From: Pseudomonadaceae bacterium
GTDB lineage: Bacteria; Pseudomonadota; Gammaproteobacteria; Pseudomonadales; Azotimanducaceae
DNA: 64,000 nucleotides
Assembly: GCA_024743435.1 (NCBI GenBank)
Contig: JANSWO010000001.1
Span: 682,001 to 746,000, forward strand
Reading direction: 5' to 3'
The notes beneath the pieces are model-generated. The model was not told the origin of the DNA. It searched no databases and saw only the letters and a program-made list of their open reading frames with translations. Positions 16,014 to 25,211 of this stretch are shown one piece after another (the first letter of the stretch is position 1; the number at the start of each line of letters is the position of its first letter). The position numbers were made by a program, and so were the translations under genes.

Positions 16014-17186
16014 ATGGCGCACACAGATACATCGAGGTCTGAACACGCGGCGTCGATGGCGCCTTATGTAGCCGATCGAGCGCGCGCAGCGGGGTCGTTC
16101 GGATGCCGTGGGCCAGTTCGTTACGATGCCAAGGGCCAACTCCACCCCGAGATCCTGCGCGACTTCGAAACACACGGCTTCTACATCTTCGAAGATGTCA
16201 TCGATTCCGACGAGGTGGCGGAGTTACGTGATGCGGTGGAGGATACGATCGAACGCGCCCCTTCTCCGCCGGACTCAGATACCGATGCCCAAGGCCGTCC
16301 GGCGCTTGGCCTCGACAATCGCATCAAACCCTACGTATTCATCAAGCCACTCTCGGATCCGTGGGGCGGGACCAAGCTACTTAGTGGTCGCCATCCCACC
16401 AAGATGCTCGAGCCGACACCCGATGAGGATGTTCCTGATCACGTTGTACACCTCGTTTTGCAGATGTGTACCTCTATGCCTTCCGCACTGCGCTTGTACG
16501 GGCACCCTGATTTACTGAGCATCGCCGAGGCCATCAACGGGCCAGACTTCGTGCCGTACAACGATGCGATCTTCGTTAAGAAACCTGGAGTCGGTGGCGC
16601 GGTCTCCTGGCATCAGGATGGTGCGACTCATTGGGACAATCCACAGTGGCACCCTGGGATTCACGGTTTCAACTTTCAGGTGCAGCTCTATCCAACAACG
16701 CCGGCCAATGCACTCTGGATTGTGCCAGGCAGCCATAAACAAGGTCGCATCGATATCGCGGCGCGCGTGGCTGCGAACCCTGATGGCGAACGGCTTCCAG
16801 ATGCCATTCCGCTGGTCACTGGTGCGGGTGACGTGACGATCGTAAATCGACAAGTGCTGCATGGGTCTTTCGCTAACACGTCGCCGGATCCGCGCGTATC
16901 GATTACTTTCGGCTTCTATCCACGCTCGTCCGTCATCGGCGTCGCGGGTGAGCTCAACACTGCACTCGATAAGACGAAGGTAAAGGCAAAGGTGTACGAC
17001 GAGCAGCACATATTACGCCGATCGGCGGTGGTGCAAGTCGCATTGGATGCCAGGCATCAAGATCGTCCTCATGAGCGACGCTACCAATACGCGCCGTTCG
17101 CTGATGCACAAGATCATTACCGCTATGGGCCGGAGACCATCGAGAGTGTGCTGAAAGACTACGCTGTCCACGACATAGCGATTTAG
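16014..17186 (+). CDS. Phytanoyl-CoA dioxygenase (PhyH) family protein
   Basis: 390 residues from ATG 16014, preceded by GGAG at 16003-16006; longer forms would start inside the repeat. It is a Fe(II)/2-oxoglutarate oxygenase of the double-stranded beta-helix fold. The metal ligands are His200 and Asp202 in SWHQDGATHWDN and a distal His283 in RQVLHGSFANTS, followed by the 2OG-binding arginine in RVSITFGF. Relatives hydroxylate lipids, amino acids and secondary metabolites. It stands alone between two palindromic repeats. The N-terminal 35 residues are not conserved-looking. The substrate is unknown; the surroundings suggest an aliphatic or terpenoid acid. Confidence 0.88.
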   Translation: MAHTDTSRSEHAASMAPYVADRARAAGSFGCRGPVRYDAKGQLHPEILRDFETHGFYIFEDVIDSDEVAELRDAVEDTIERAPSPPDSDTDAQGRPALGLDNRIKPYVFIKPLSDPWGGTKLLSGRHPTKMLEPTPDEDVPDHVVHLVLQMCTSMPSALRLYGHPDLLSIAEAINGPDFVPYNDAIFVKKPGVGGAVSWHQDGATHWDNPQWHPGIHGFNFQVQLYPTTPANALWIVPGSHKQGRIDIAARVAANPDGERLPDAIPLVTGAGDVTIVNRQVLHGSFANTSPDPRVSITFGFYPRSSVIGVAGELNTALDKTKVKAKVYDEQHILRRSAVVQVALDARHQDRPHERRYQYAPFADAQDHYRYGPETIESVLKDYAVHDIAI

Positions 17187-17205
17187 GGCAGCGGGATTGA
17201 GGAAT

Positions 17206-17299
17206 GGGGACAGGACCAAGTGCCAGGTCCAATTGAACTTGATTGCAAAGGATTAGCCCGTGCCTTAACAAACTGGACCTGGCACTTGGTCCTGTCCCC
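17206..17299. repeat. REP-family palindrome, complete element
   Basis: The left arm begins GGGGACAGGACCAAGTGCC. The spacer contains TTAGCCCGTGCCTTAAC in reversed orientation relative to other copies, and the right arm ends in GGTCCTGTCCCC. It is located 20 bases after the PhyH stop codon. Confidence 0.9.
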
Positions 17300-17343
17300 A
17301 CACTTACCCACACTTATCTGTTAACACGCTAAAGGAGTAATCC

Positions 17344-18348
17344 GTGAAAGTTGCATCTCTCAAGAAACCTGGTGGTTTGGACAAGATTGTTATTGAAGAT
17401 CGCGAGGACCCACAGCCGGGGCGGGGTGAGATTCTGGTCCGAGTGCGAGCAACGTCGTTGAACTTTCACGACTTCGCGGTTGTGTCGGGAATGATGCCGA
17501 GCGAAGACGGCCGTATACCGATGTCGGATGGCGCGGGAGAGGTTGTTGCTGTGGGTGAGGGGGTTAGTCGTTTCAGTGTGGGTGACAATGTTGTCTCACT
17601 GTTCTTTCCATCCTGGGATCGTGGTGAGCCGGACCTCAGCTGTCTGACGGGCGTACCAGGCGACCATATCGATGGATTTGCGGCTGAGCTTGTCGCCATG
17701 CCGGAGTCGGCTTTCACGCTGGCCCCTGAGAGCTACTCGCACGAGGAGGCTGCAACCCTGACGTGTGCGGCGTTAACTGCCTGGCGTGGCCTGATGTCGA
17801 AGGCACAAATCAAACCGGGTGACTGGGTGCTCACGCAGGGAACCGGCGGCGTTTCAATCTTTGCGCTGCAGTTCGCGAAAGCGGCGGGTGCGCGAGTGAT
17901 TGCGACTTCATCATCACCGGAAAAGCTTGAGCGCTTGAAGGCGCTGGGTGCTGATCACTTGATCAATTATAAAGAGACGCCGAAGTGGGGTGCTAAGGCT
18001 CGAGAACTTACTGGCGGTCGGGGTGTTGATGAGGTCGTTGAAATTGGTGGTGCCGGAACGCTGGGCCAGTCGATTGCTGCCTGCCGAATTGGTGGCCACA
18101 TTTCGTTGATCGGCGTGCTGGCTGGTTTTGCGGGTGAAGTGCCGACAGCCCAAATATTCTCCCAGAACATCAGGCTCGACGGCATCACGGTGGGCTCGAG
18201 AGTTGAGCAGGAAGATATGATTCGTGCGATAGAGGCCAACTCAATCAAGCCGGTTGTCAGCGACACGTTCGCGCTTGAAGAACTCGCCGCCGCGTTCGGG
18301 CACCAGGCCGCGCACAAGCACTTCGGCAAGATTGTCGTGACGGTTTAG
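17344..18348 (+). CDS. NAD(P)-dependent medium-chain alcohol dehydrogenase/quinone reductase
   Basis: 334 residues; start GTG 17344 follows a good AAAGGAG at 17332-17338. It is an MDR-family enzyme: a GroES-like N-domain with SLNFHDFAVVSGMMP, then a Rossmann domain with TQGTGGVSIFALQFA (glycine-rich motif near residues 163-168). The usual GHE zinc signature is replaced by SDGAGEVV and the structural-zinc cysteines are absent, so a zinc-independent quinone- or enone-reductase mechanism is more likely than alcohol oxidation. It sits between two repeats, upstream of a 2OG oxygenase. Confidence 0.85.
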   Translation: MKVASLKKPGGLDKIVIEDREDPQPGRGEILVRVRATSLNFHDFAVVSGMMPSEDGRIPMSDGAGEVVAVGEGVSRFSVGDNVVSLFFPSWDRGEPDLSCLTGVPGDHIDGFAAELVAMPESAFTLAPESYSHEEAATLTCAALTAWRGLMSKAQIKPGDWVLTQGTGGVSIFALQFAKAAGARVIATSSSPEKLERLKALGADHLINYKETPKWGAKARELTGGRGVDEVVEIGGAGTLGQSIAACRIGGHISLIGVLAGFAGEVPTAQIFSQNIRLDGITVGSRVEQEDMIRAIEANSIKPVVSDTFALEELAAAFGHQAAHKHFGKIVVTV

Positions 18349-18366
18349 ATTTGGGGACTGAGTTTT

Positions 18367-18508
18367 GGGGACAGGACCAAGTGCCAGGTCCAATCGAACT
18401 TGACTACGGACAAGAGGCTCGTGCCAAATCTAATTGGACCTGGCACTTGGTCCTGTCCCCGGGCTTAGTGCCTGAACTGATTGGACCTGGCACTTGGTCC
18501 TGTCCCCC
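18367..18508. repeat. REP-family palindrome plus extra right half
   Basis: A complete element (left arm from 18367, right arm ending in CCTGTCCCC near 18460) is followed by GGCTTAGTGCCTGAACTGA and another full right half ending at 18508. The layout resembles the site at 15878: one palindrome with a second right end. It lies in the promoter region of the downstream oxygenase gene. Confidence 0.9.
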
Positions 18509-18535
18509 GGGCTTTATGTTTAGAGGCGTGCTCAT

Positions 18536-19750
18536 ATGAAAGACAAGCCAAACTCCAGCGACGCGTTGTACGAGATCCCCACAGTCGATTGGCTGGATCT
18601 GGAGCGCGATCGACCGCGCTTCATGGCCGACCTCAGGCATGCACTGTCTGAGTGTGGCTTTCTGGTTCTTACCAATGCGCCCGGGCTCGACGACAACTTC
18701 CAGCAGAGGGCTTTTAGGGAAGTGCGCGCTTTTTTCGATGCGCCGATGGAGGTCAAGAAGACAGCACACATTTCGAATACGCCTTATTTTCGTGGCTATA
18801 CGCTGCCGACGCCTGCAGATCGTGGCCACGGCCAGGTGATCGAAAACTTTCAGTATGGTTTCGAACAGGAGACGATTTGCGCTCATGACGATCGCTCCCA
18901 GCCCATTCACCGGAGGTTGTTTCGCGGCCCAAACACGTGGCCGAAGACAGATACCTTGCCGGGATTTCGCCCGCTGATCGAAGAGCTTAACGGTGTTTAT
19001 CATCGGCTGACGCATAGCCTGGGCGAGCTGATCGTGGAGTCGTTGGGCGAGGACCCCGCTGAGTTTCATCGCTACTTCGACATTGATGATCCGGATCTGG
19101 CCGCCAGCTTGAATCACAACTTCAGCTTGGATGTCTTCGAACCGGATGCTCAAGCTAGCGTTCGCGCTGCTTATGAGAAATTCGACAGTGACAATGTGGG
19201 TGCGCATATCGATGGGCCGCCCTTTGTAGCTTTATTGATTAACGATCGACCGGGATTGCAGGTTGTTGCCGGTGAGGGGCGCTGGATGAATGCGCCGGTT
19301 ACGTGTCGTACGGCGGAGGGTGAATATGACGTACCGGTGATACCGGGTTCGGTAGTGGTGAATACGGGCGGGACGTTAATGCATCTGAGTGAAGGCCGTT
19401 ATTCAGCAACTCTCCATCGCGTGAATACGACACTTATTCCGCAAGGCGAGACGCGAGTCTCCATGCCGTATTTTCTGTTGCCACGTATGGAAGGCGACTT
19501 GATACCGTTTGGCAGAACCCACGCACCGACTGCGGGAGCGGCAGGGTACAACGCGGGCCGAGATCGTGGCGCGAACGCCTGCGTCAATCGCATGGGTACG
19601 TTTCCGCAAGTCACGCGTCGATGGTGGGTGGAAGAGTTCAAAGAACTCAGCGAGCAGCAGCGAGAAGAAGTAGCAGCCGAGACGGCCGCGGCCTTCAAAC
19701 TCGCGGAAGAGCGCGGCGAGCGTTATCGCGCGAAAAGCTCTAAGCAGTGA
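18536..19750 (+). CDS. Isopenicillin-N-synthase-like 2-oxoglutarate/Fe(II) oxygenase
   Basis: 404 residues, ATG 18536 with AGAGG about nine bases upstream. The N-terminal DIOX_N-like part contains YEIPTVDWLDLERDRPRF. The core carries the iron ligands His224 and Asp226 (AHIDGPPF) and His294 (ATLHRVNTT), then the 2OG-binding RVSMP. Family members hydroxylate, desaturate or cyclise small molecules. At 404 residues it is longer than the usual 310-350, with extra sequence around residues 95-135 and at the C-terminus. The stop is convergent with the MFS transporter gene; a weak AGGGG/CCCCT hairpin at 19763-19780 separates them. Confidence 0.87.
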   Translation: MKDKPNSSDALYEIPTVDWLDLERDRPRFMADLRHALSECGFLVLTNAPGLDDNFQQRAFREVRAFFDAPMEVKKTAHISNTPYFRGYTLPTPADRGHGQVIENFQYGFEQETICAHDDRSQPIHRRLFRGPNTWPKTDTLPGFRPLIEELNGVYHRLTHSLGELIVESLGEDPAEFHRYFDIDDPDLAASLNHNFSLDVFEPDAQASVRAAYEKFDSDNVGAHIDGPPFVALLINDRPGLQVVAGEGRWMNAPVTCRTAEGEYDVPVIPGSVVVNTGGTLMHLSEGRYSATLHRVNTTLIPQGETRVSMPYFLLPRMEGDLIPFGRTHAPTAGAAGYNAGRDRGANACVNRMGTFPQVTRRWWVEEFKELSEQQREEVAAETAAAFKLAEERGERYRAKSSKQ

Positions 19751-19788
19751 TGGCGCAAGAACAGGGGCGCTTAGTCCCCTCCCCAATA

Positions 19789-21237
19789 CTAGTTTCTGTC
19801 AACCATATCCTTGTCGAGTCGCCGCCAGGTTAGTAGGAAGAACAAAGAACTGGCGCCGTACAAGGCCGCCATGATGACCATCGCCGACTGCAGACTTTGA
19901 GAGTAGACCTCGCCGCAGACATTCTGAAGGTTCTCACTGAGTGCCCCGATTGCCGCGGGATGACACTGATTGCGCGTGAGTTCCTCGGCTGCAACGCCGA
20001 GATCGGTGACTCCGCCGACAAAGAAAATATCCGAGATTGCGCCGATAAACAGCGGACCAAAGCCGTAGCCGATTAGATTCACGACGAACAGTAGTACTGC
20101 CGTCGCCATTGCGCGTACACGCATGCTCACGACGCCCTGGCCGATGGTGTACTGGGCTGCAAGATAGCCGTACTTCACGAAGCCGCCGACTATCAGCCCG
20201 AGGGCCGCAAATAGAAGGTTCTGCGTTGTAAAGGCGAAGAAATAGAATGGGATTGATAGCGCCAACCCGATTGCCGGCACCCAAGCGATGGCTCCCGGAT
20301 GTTTCTGGTAAATTTTGGTTGCGAGCCAGCCGCACGCGAAGGTACCGATGGCGGATGACAACGACACTGGCGTGTTGATCCAAATGGCGGCTTCACCGGT
20401 GGTGATACCGTGTGCTCGAACCAGAAAGATGGATTGGAAAGAAGAGATTCCGTAACCACAGAAGGCCGCGACGGTTGCGCCGGCGGTCATGTACCAGAAC
20501 GCAGGTTTGGTGGTTAGCTCCCGAATGGCTTCGCGCAGCTCAACTCTTTCTTGTACTGCGCTACCTGCCGGGTCTGTATAGCCTCTCGGTGGCTCTTTGA
20601 CCGTCAACTTGAAGACGACGGCAATCAGCAGGCCGGGCAAACCGACGACGAAAAAGGCCGTGCGCCAGTCGAACGCGTCGGTCACCCAACCGCCGATCAG
20701 GTTGGCAAACATCGTGCCCAGTGTGACGCCCATGGCGTAGACGCCCAGCGCTTGTGATCGCTCGCGTGGCGCGTAGTAGTCGGCGATCAGAGAATTGGCT
20801 GGTGGTGTACAGCCAGCCTCGCCAATCCCAACCCCCACGCGACACATCAGCAATATCCAGAACGCGCCGATGGTCACTGAGCCGATGGTCACTTCGGTTG
20901 CCAAACCGCAGAGCGCCGTCATTAGTGACCACAGGGCGACACAGACAGACATGATCCACACGCGATTCGCGGTGTCGGCATAGCGAGCCAGTGGAATGCC
21001 CACGATGGTATACAGAAGGGCAAAGCCAAAACCCGTCAGTAGGCCAAATTGGGTGTCAGAGATGCCCAGCTCCGGCACGAGATCCGGTCCGACGACCGCG
21101 AGCAGGCCGCGGTCGACGAAATTCATGATGTAGATTAGCGTCAGGGCGGAGAGCACATAGGTTCGGTAGCGTTTAGTGCCGAAACCCGTGTTGTTGCTCT
21201 GCGCTTCATCCTCTTGGGGCGCGGTGGCAGCTGTCAT
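19789..21237 (-). CDS. MFS transporter, Spinster-like
   Basis: 482 residues from ATG 21237; an upstream ATG-like extension would come from the repeat. There are twelve predicted membrane spans. The opening IYIMNFVDRGLLAVVGPDL and the following LLTGFGFALLYTIVGIPLAR, then YADTANR (loop 2-3 motif A), match bacterial Spinster-type MFS proteins, often annotated beside lipid and aromatic catabolic genes. It is a single inner-membrane carrier, probably driven by protons, moving a hydrophobic or organic-acid substrate. A half repeat lies just upstream of the start. Confidence 0.87.
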   Translation of the reverse strand: MTAATAPQEDEAQSNNTGFGTKRYRTYVLSALTLIYIMNFVDRGLLAVVGPDLVPELGISDTQFGLLTGFGFALLYTIVGIPLARYADTANRVWIMSVCVALWSLMTALCGLATEVTIGSVTIGAFWILLMCRVGVGIGEAGCTPPANSLIADYYAPRERSQALGVYAMGVTLGTMFANLIGGWVTDAFDWRTAFFVVGLPGLLIAVVFKLTVKEPPRGYTDPAGSAVQERVELREAIRELTTKPAFWYMTAGATVAAFCGYGISSFQSIFLVRAHGITTGEAAIWINTPVSLSSAIGTFACGWLATKIYQKHPGAIAWVPAIGLALSIPFYFFAFTTQNLLFAALGLIVGGFVKYGYLAAQYTIGQGVVSMRVRAMATAVLLFVVNLIGYGFGPLFIGAISDIFFVGGVTDLGVAAEELTRNQCHPAAIGALSENLQNVCGEVYSQSLQSAMVIMAALYGASSLFFLLTWRRLDKDMVDRN

Positions 21238-21258
21238 GATTGTGAGGTTCCTAACGGT

Positions 21259-21287
21259 GGGGACAGGACCAAGTGCCAGGTCCAATC
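21259..21287 (+). repeat. REP-family left half-element downstream of the RAYT gene
   Basis: A single left arm, GGGGACAGGACCAAGTGCC continuing to CCAATCG. It lies between the 3' end of the RAYT transposase gene and the MFS start. With the tandem array at 22049-22192 it brackets the transposase in opposite orientation, as expected of a REPtron. Confidence 0.88.
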
Positions 21288-21318
21288 GACGGTTACTTAT
21301 TGTTGTTGTGCGGGCTTG

Positions 21319-21963
21319 TCAGCTACGAAGCGCGTTAATCTGATCTCGAAAATCCTGCGTACCAAGCACTAGTCCAGTATTCAGGCAGTGGCGGATCTTC
21401 TGAACCGTTTCTGACGTGAGTGATTGGGCTATCGTCTCACGGTATATCTTCTGCCGCTCAGCTTTGTTCTCGCCAAGACCAAGGTACTCCGGACGCGGTG
21501 TCCACATTCCTGCGATCTTGCCGAACGCGTGGCAATGATAACTCGACCAATGATAGTCGCCAGGGTCAGCTGTCATGCCGGCCCGCACCGGGTTGAGTTC
21601 AATATATCTGATGCAGTTGAGCAGGTAGACCTCGTCCTGGACAAGCGATGATCTGAACCGGCCGCCAAAGAGCGAGCCTGAGCGGGCGTATTTGAAGTTG
21701 AACGGTTGAACGTAATGGCGCCCGATATGCCGCATGAGTTCTGAGATGCCCTGATTGGTGTCGGCTGACAGGAGCATGTGGACGTGGTTTGTCATGAAAA
21801 CCCATGCATGTATCGCGACACCGTATTTGGTCGCTCCTTCGCGAAGGCTGTGAGCATAGGCGGCCATATCCTCGTCGCCTGTAAAACAAATCTGCCGGTT
21901 GTTCCCACGTTGGACGACGTGAATTGGATGGTTCGCGGGACAGAATCTACGTTGGCGTGGCAT
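21319..21963 (-). CDS. REP-associated tyrosine transposase (RAYT, Y1_Tnp/HUH family)
   Basis: 214 residues from ATG 21963 (MPRQRRFCPANHPIHVVQRG); an in-frame ATG at 22005 would add 14 atypical residues. Hallmarks are HVVQRGNNRQICF, the HUH metal pair His60-x-His62 in TNHVHMLLS, GGRFRSSLV, and RYIELNPVRAGM with Tyr120 (or Tyr113) as the probable nucleophile, then DYHWSSY. RAYTs bind and cut single-stranded REP hairpins and are held responsible for spreading them. All motifs are intact, so the protein may be functional. It is flanked by copies of the window's palindromic repeat, whose 11 local sites it probably generated. Confidence 0.93.
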   Translation of the reverse strand: MPRQRRFCPANHPIHVVQRGNNRQICFTGDEDMAAYAHSLREGATKYGVAIHAWVFMTNHVHMLLSADTNQGISELMRHIGRHYVQPFNFKYARSGSLFGGRFRSSLVQDEVYLLNCIRYIELNPVRAGMTADPGDYHWSSYHCHAFGKIAGMWTPRPEYLGLGENKAERQKIYRETIAQSLTSETVQKIRHCLNTGLVLGTQDFRDQINALRS

Positions 21964-22048
21964 TTGTGCAGTGTGGGGCTGACTGCGGTCTGGCGATGTA
22001 GGCAAGGTGGTTGAAAAGCTATGGGAGAAGCCTGTGTTTCGCTGTCAG

Positions 22049-22192
22049 TTGGACCTGGCACGCGGACCTGTCCCCTGGACCTGTCCCCTGGACCTGTCCC
22101 CTGGACCTGGCACCTGGACCTGTCCCCTGGACCTGTCCCCTGGACCTGGCACGTGGACCCGTCCCCCGGACCTGGCACCTGGACCTGTCCCC
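22049..22192 (+). repeat. Tandem array of REP right-end modules upstream of the RAYT gene
   Basis: About twelve head-to-tail modules of 12-13 bases, all starting GGACCTG. One type ends TCCCCT, the other GCACCT, GCACGC or GCACGT. The first half of the array has three consecutive TCCCCT modules; later they alternate. No left arms are present. Regular units without intervening unique spacers exclude CRISPR. It lies directly 5' of the RAYT gene and 65 bases before the ABC substrate-binding gene. Confidence 0.88.
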
Positions 22193-22256
22193 AGTCCTAG
22201 CGCCTGCGCACGTGAGCAACTAGACTGGTTGATTCTGACACGGCGGCTAAGCAGTT

Positions 22257-24140
22257 TTGAGGCAGCGGTTTCGTAAGCGCGACGTAGCGATGCTGTGCAT
22301 CGGCCTCGCCACACTCGCCAGTATCTGGCTCGCCATGGTGCAGATCGATCGCCAATGGCAATTCATCGCCAAAGCTCAGGACAAGATCGACGCCCAGACG
22401 CGCGACATCGCGGATTTGAGGCGTCAGATCCGACGCGGCGGCGTCGCCGTCAATGATTCATCCAATATCAGCCCCATCTCCGATGGCGCGGTGCCGTACG
22501 AGTGGCGCGGCTTTGCTCGCGCTGCAAAATCGACTCAAGCCCCAGACTACGCCCAGGGCGACTGGCTGGTCGCTGCGTTCCCAAATCAGGTTTCCTCTCT
22601 GACGCCAGGTATTTCCGCAGATGCCTATGCCCCGCGGGTGAACTGGTGGATCTTCGATACGTTGATCACGCGTGACCCAGAGACGCTGGAGTGGGTGCCG
22701 CTGGTGGCTGAGTCCTGGGAGGTATCCGAAGATGGGCTCGAGATCGTCTTCAAGATCCGCGAAGGAGTTGTCTTTTCTGACGGTGAACCGCTTACGCCCG
22801 AGGATGTCGTGTTCAGCTACGACTTCATCATGGATGAGAGGATCGCCGTTCCCAGGCCCCGTGCCTACTTCAGCCGCATTAGAGACGTCACGGCGGACGG
22901 CGCCCACGTCACCTTTCACTTCGACGAGCCGTACTTCCAATCGCTTGCGCTGGCAGCACAGCTGACACTGTTGCCGAAGCACTTCTACGGTCGTTACGTT
23001 GAAAGCGTCAGTGCCGCGGAAGAATACAACCGATCAACCGGGTTGCTGTTGGGCTCGGGACCCTACCGCATGGAGTCTTATGATGGCTGGCGTCCGGGTG
23101 ATCCGATCGAGCTGATCCGCAACGATCGTTACTGGGGTTGGGTCACGCCCGCCTTCGATCGCCGTATCTGGAAAACTATTTCCTCGGACGCAGCCATGGT
23201 TACCGAGTTCAAAAATGGTGGCGTCGATGTATTCAGCGCGACACCCCTGGAGTACAGAGACCTGCTTGGCAGCGACACCATCAACGAGCGGGCGCAGTCG
23301 TTTGAATACTTCAACCCGGTTGGCGGTTACACCTACATAGGCTGGAACAACCAGCGAGACGGCACCCCGACGTTTTTCGCAGACCGGCGAGTCCGGGAAG
23401 CAATGACCTACCTGACCGATCGTCAGCGCATCGTCGACGAAGTGTTGCTGGGTTATGCCATGACCATCAGCAGCCCCTTCAACCCATTGGGTCCCCAGCA
23501 CAACCCCGACATCGAGCCCCGGGAGTACAACCTCGACAAGGCAAAAGCGCTGTTGATCGAGGCCGGTTTCGCAGACCGCGACAACGACGGGGTCCTGGAG
23601 TCACCCAACGGCGAGCCCTTCCGGTTCGCGATGAGCTACCCAGCCGGCAGCGATACGTTTAAGCGGGTTGTTCTGATGCTTAAAGATCAATACGTACGCG
23701 CGGGCATCCTGATCGAGCCTGACCCGTTGGATTGGCCGGTGCTGGTTGATCGCATCCTGAAGAAAGACATGGACGCCATCATCATCGGCTGGAGCGGAGT
23801 GCTAGAGAACGACATCTACCAGAACCTGCATTCGTCTCAGTCGGAGCCAGGTGGCGATAACTTCATCAGCTACGCCAACCCTGAGCTCGACGCCGTGATC
23901 GAGCGTGCCCGGGTCGAGATGGACCACGACACACGCATGGCTATCTGGCACGAGGCGCACGAGATTCTCTACCAGGAACAGCCCTACACCTACCTGTTCC
24001 GAGGCAAGAGCCTGACCTTCGTTGATCGGCGTATCCACGGCGTAACCGTCGAGGAGGCGTCGGGGCTTAACACCGGTGGCCGTTGGCAAGTGCCACTGGA
24101 GTGGTACGTTCCCGCAGACCAACAGCGGTATACGAATTGA
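22257..24140 (+). CDS. ABC-transporter substrate-binding protein, family 5, membrane-anchored
   Basis: 627 residues from TTG 22257; an in-frame TAA at 22248 limits the upstream end and ATG 22290 is the alternative start. After a hydrophobic segment (about residues 12-28) comes a heptad-like helix (QFIAKAQDKIDAQTRDIADL) and then the family-5 extracellular domain with DWLVAAFPNQ, LVAESWEV, FKIREGVVFSDGEPLTPEDV and FNPLGPQHNP. Such proteins bind oligopeptides, nickel chelates or sugars for DppBCDF-type importers. There is no lipobox cysteine, so it is probably held by an uncleaved N-terminal span, an unusual arrangement for this family. First gene of a four-gene importer operon. Confidence 0.9.
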   Translation: MRQRFRKRDVAMLCIGLATLASIWLAMVQIDRQWQFIAKAQDKIDAQTRDIADLRRQIRRGGVAVNDSSNISPISDGAVPYEWRGFARAAKSTQAPDYAQGDWLVAAFPNQVSSLTPGISADAYAPRVNWWIFDTLITRDPETLEWVPLVAESWEVSEDGLEIVFKIREGVVFSDGEPLTPEDVVFSYDFIMDERIAVPRPRAYFSRIRDVTADGAHVTFHFDEPYFQSLALAAQLTLLPKHFYGRYVESVSAAEEYNRSTGLLLGSGPYRMESYDGWRPGDPIELIRNDRYWGWVTPAFDRRIWKTISSDAAMVTEFKNGGVDVFSATPLEYRDLLGSDTINERAQSFEYFNPVGGYTYIGWNNQRDGTPTFFADRRVREAMTYLTDRQRIVDEVLLGYAMTISSPFNPLGPQHNPDIEPREYNLDKAKALLIEAGFADRDNDGVLESPNGEPFRFAMSYPAGSDTFKRVVLMLKDQYVRAGILIEPDPLDWPVLVDRILKKDMDAIIIGWSGVLENDIYQNLHSSQSEPGGDNFISYANPELDAVIERARVEMDHDTRMAIWHEAHEILYQEQPYTYLFRGKSLTFVDRRIHGVTVEEASGLNTGGRWQVPLEWYVPADQQRYTN

Positions 24141-25210
24141 TCAGCTATGTGCTGCGCCGGGCATTGCTCATCGTGCCGACGCTGCTGGGCATCAGTCTGC
24201 TGATCTTCTCGATTATGGCCGCGGCTCCCGGGGGTGTGGGTGCCAACCTCATTGGCCAGGGCGGTGACATGCGCCCGGAAGAGCGCGCGGTGATGCAGGA
24301 ATACATGAACGAGCGCTACGGGCTCGACAAACCTCTGCCTGCTCAGTATCTACGCTGGCTGAACAATGTGTCGCCCATCGGCTTTCGGCAAACCCCGGAG
24401 CGTGAGCCCGACGGCTTCGGCTTCAAGCGGCCAGACTTCGGTGAGAGCTTCGCCAAGAATCGACCGGTGGCGGACCTGATTGCCCAGGCGCTGCCGGTGA
24501 CTTTGCTGATGAACCTGTTATCTATTCCACTCGTGTTTGCGATGTCGATTGTGATGGGGGTGTATACAGCCAGATTTCGTGGCCAGGCATTGGATGTGGG
24601 CATCGGCACCGCCAACCTCGCCTTGTGGTCGATTCCGACCATCTGGATGGGTGTTCTGCTCATCGGTTTTCTCGCCAACGAGGAGTACATCAATCTATTC
24701 CCGACGTCCGGCCTTGAGAGCTTGCGCGCAGATCGCTGGACCTTTCTTCCGGTGCACACCGAATCGGGCTGGCAGCATGGCTATCTTTTGGATTTGCTCT
24801 GGCATCTGATCTTGCCGGTGCTGTGTCTGTCGTATACAGGCTTCGCTTTCCTCACGAAGCTAACTCGATCGTCCGTGTTGGAAAACCTTCAGGCCGATTA
24901 CGCGAGAACCGCGCGCGCCAAAGGCGCATCGGAGAGGTCGGTCCTGTGGCAACACGTCCTGCGCAACAGCCTACTGCCACTCATCACCGTCGCGGCGTCG
25001 ATATTGCCGGGTTTGTTGGTTGGCTCGGTGATCGTCGAATCGATTTTCTCGATCGACGGAATGGGTCGCCTTGCTGTTGAAGCGGTCCAGCTGAGAGACC
25101 GGGAAGTGGTCCTGGCGATCACTCTGGTGACCTCGCTGCTCAGCTTGATCGCCTACCTAATCGTCGATATCTGCTACGCCATTGCAGACCCACGTGTGAG
25201 CTTCGACTGA
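24137..25210 (+). CDS. ABC-transporter permease, DppB-like
   Basis: 357 residues from TTG 24137, which overlaps the TGA of the binding-protein gene (TTGA); longer starts would lie deep inside that gene. The N-terminus MISYVLRRALLIVPTLLGIS is the standard DppB/OppB opening. Six membrane spans follow, with the coupling-helix EAA motif at RTARAKGASERSVLWQHVLR (about residues 257-276). A periplasmic insert of roughly 65 residues between spans 1 and 2 includes FKRPDFGESF, typical of the family. Pairs with the downstream permease to form the channel. Confidence 0.9.
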   Translation: MISYVLRRALLIVPTLLGISLLIFSIMAAAPGGVGANLIGQGGDMRPEERAVMQEYMNERYGLDKPLPAQYLRWLNNVSPIGFRQTPEREPDGFGFKRPDFGESFAKNRPVADLIAQALPVTLLMNLLSIPLVFAMSIVMGVYTARFRGQALDVGIGTANLALWSIPTIWMGVLLIGFLANEEYINLFPTSGLESLRADRWTFLPVHTESGWQHGYLLDLLWHLILPVLCLSYTGFAFLTKLTRSSVLENLQADYARTARAKGASERSVLWQHVLRNSLLPLITVAASILPGLLVGSVIVESIFSIDGMGRLAVEAVQLRDREVVLAITLVTSLLSLIAYLIVDICYAIADPRVSFD

Positions 25211-25211
25211 G

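Noticed and set aside
22049-22192. CRISPR-like array of short repeats
   Set aside because: Units of 12-13 bases follow each other with no unique spacers, no cas genes are present, and the units are halves of the palindromic repeat found elsewhere.
22007-22276. Proline- and glycine-rich frames through the repeat arrays, also at 28050-28703 on the reverse strand
   Set aside because: The sequences (GPGTW, GPVPW and similar) are translations of the repeat modules and not proteins.
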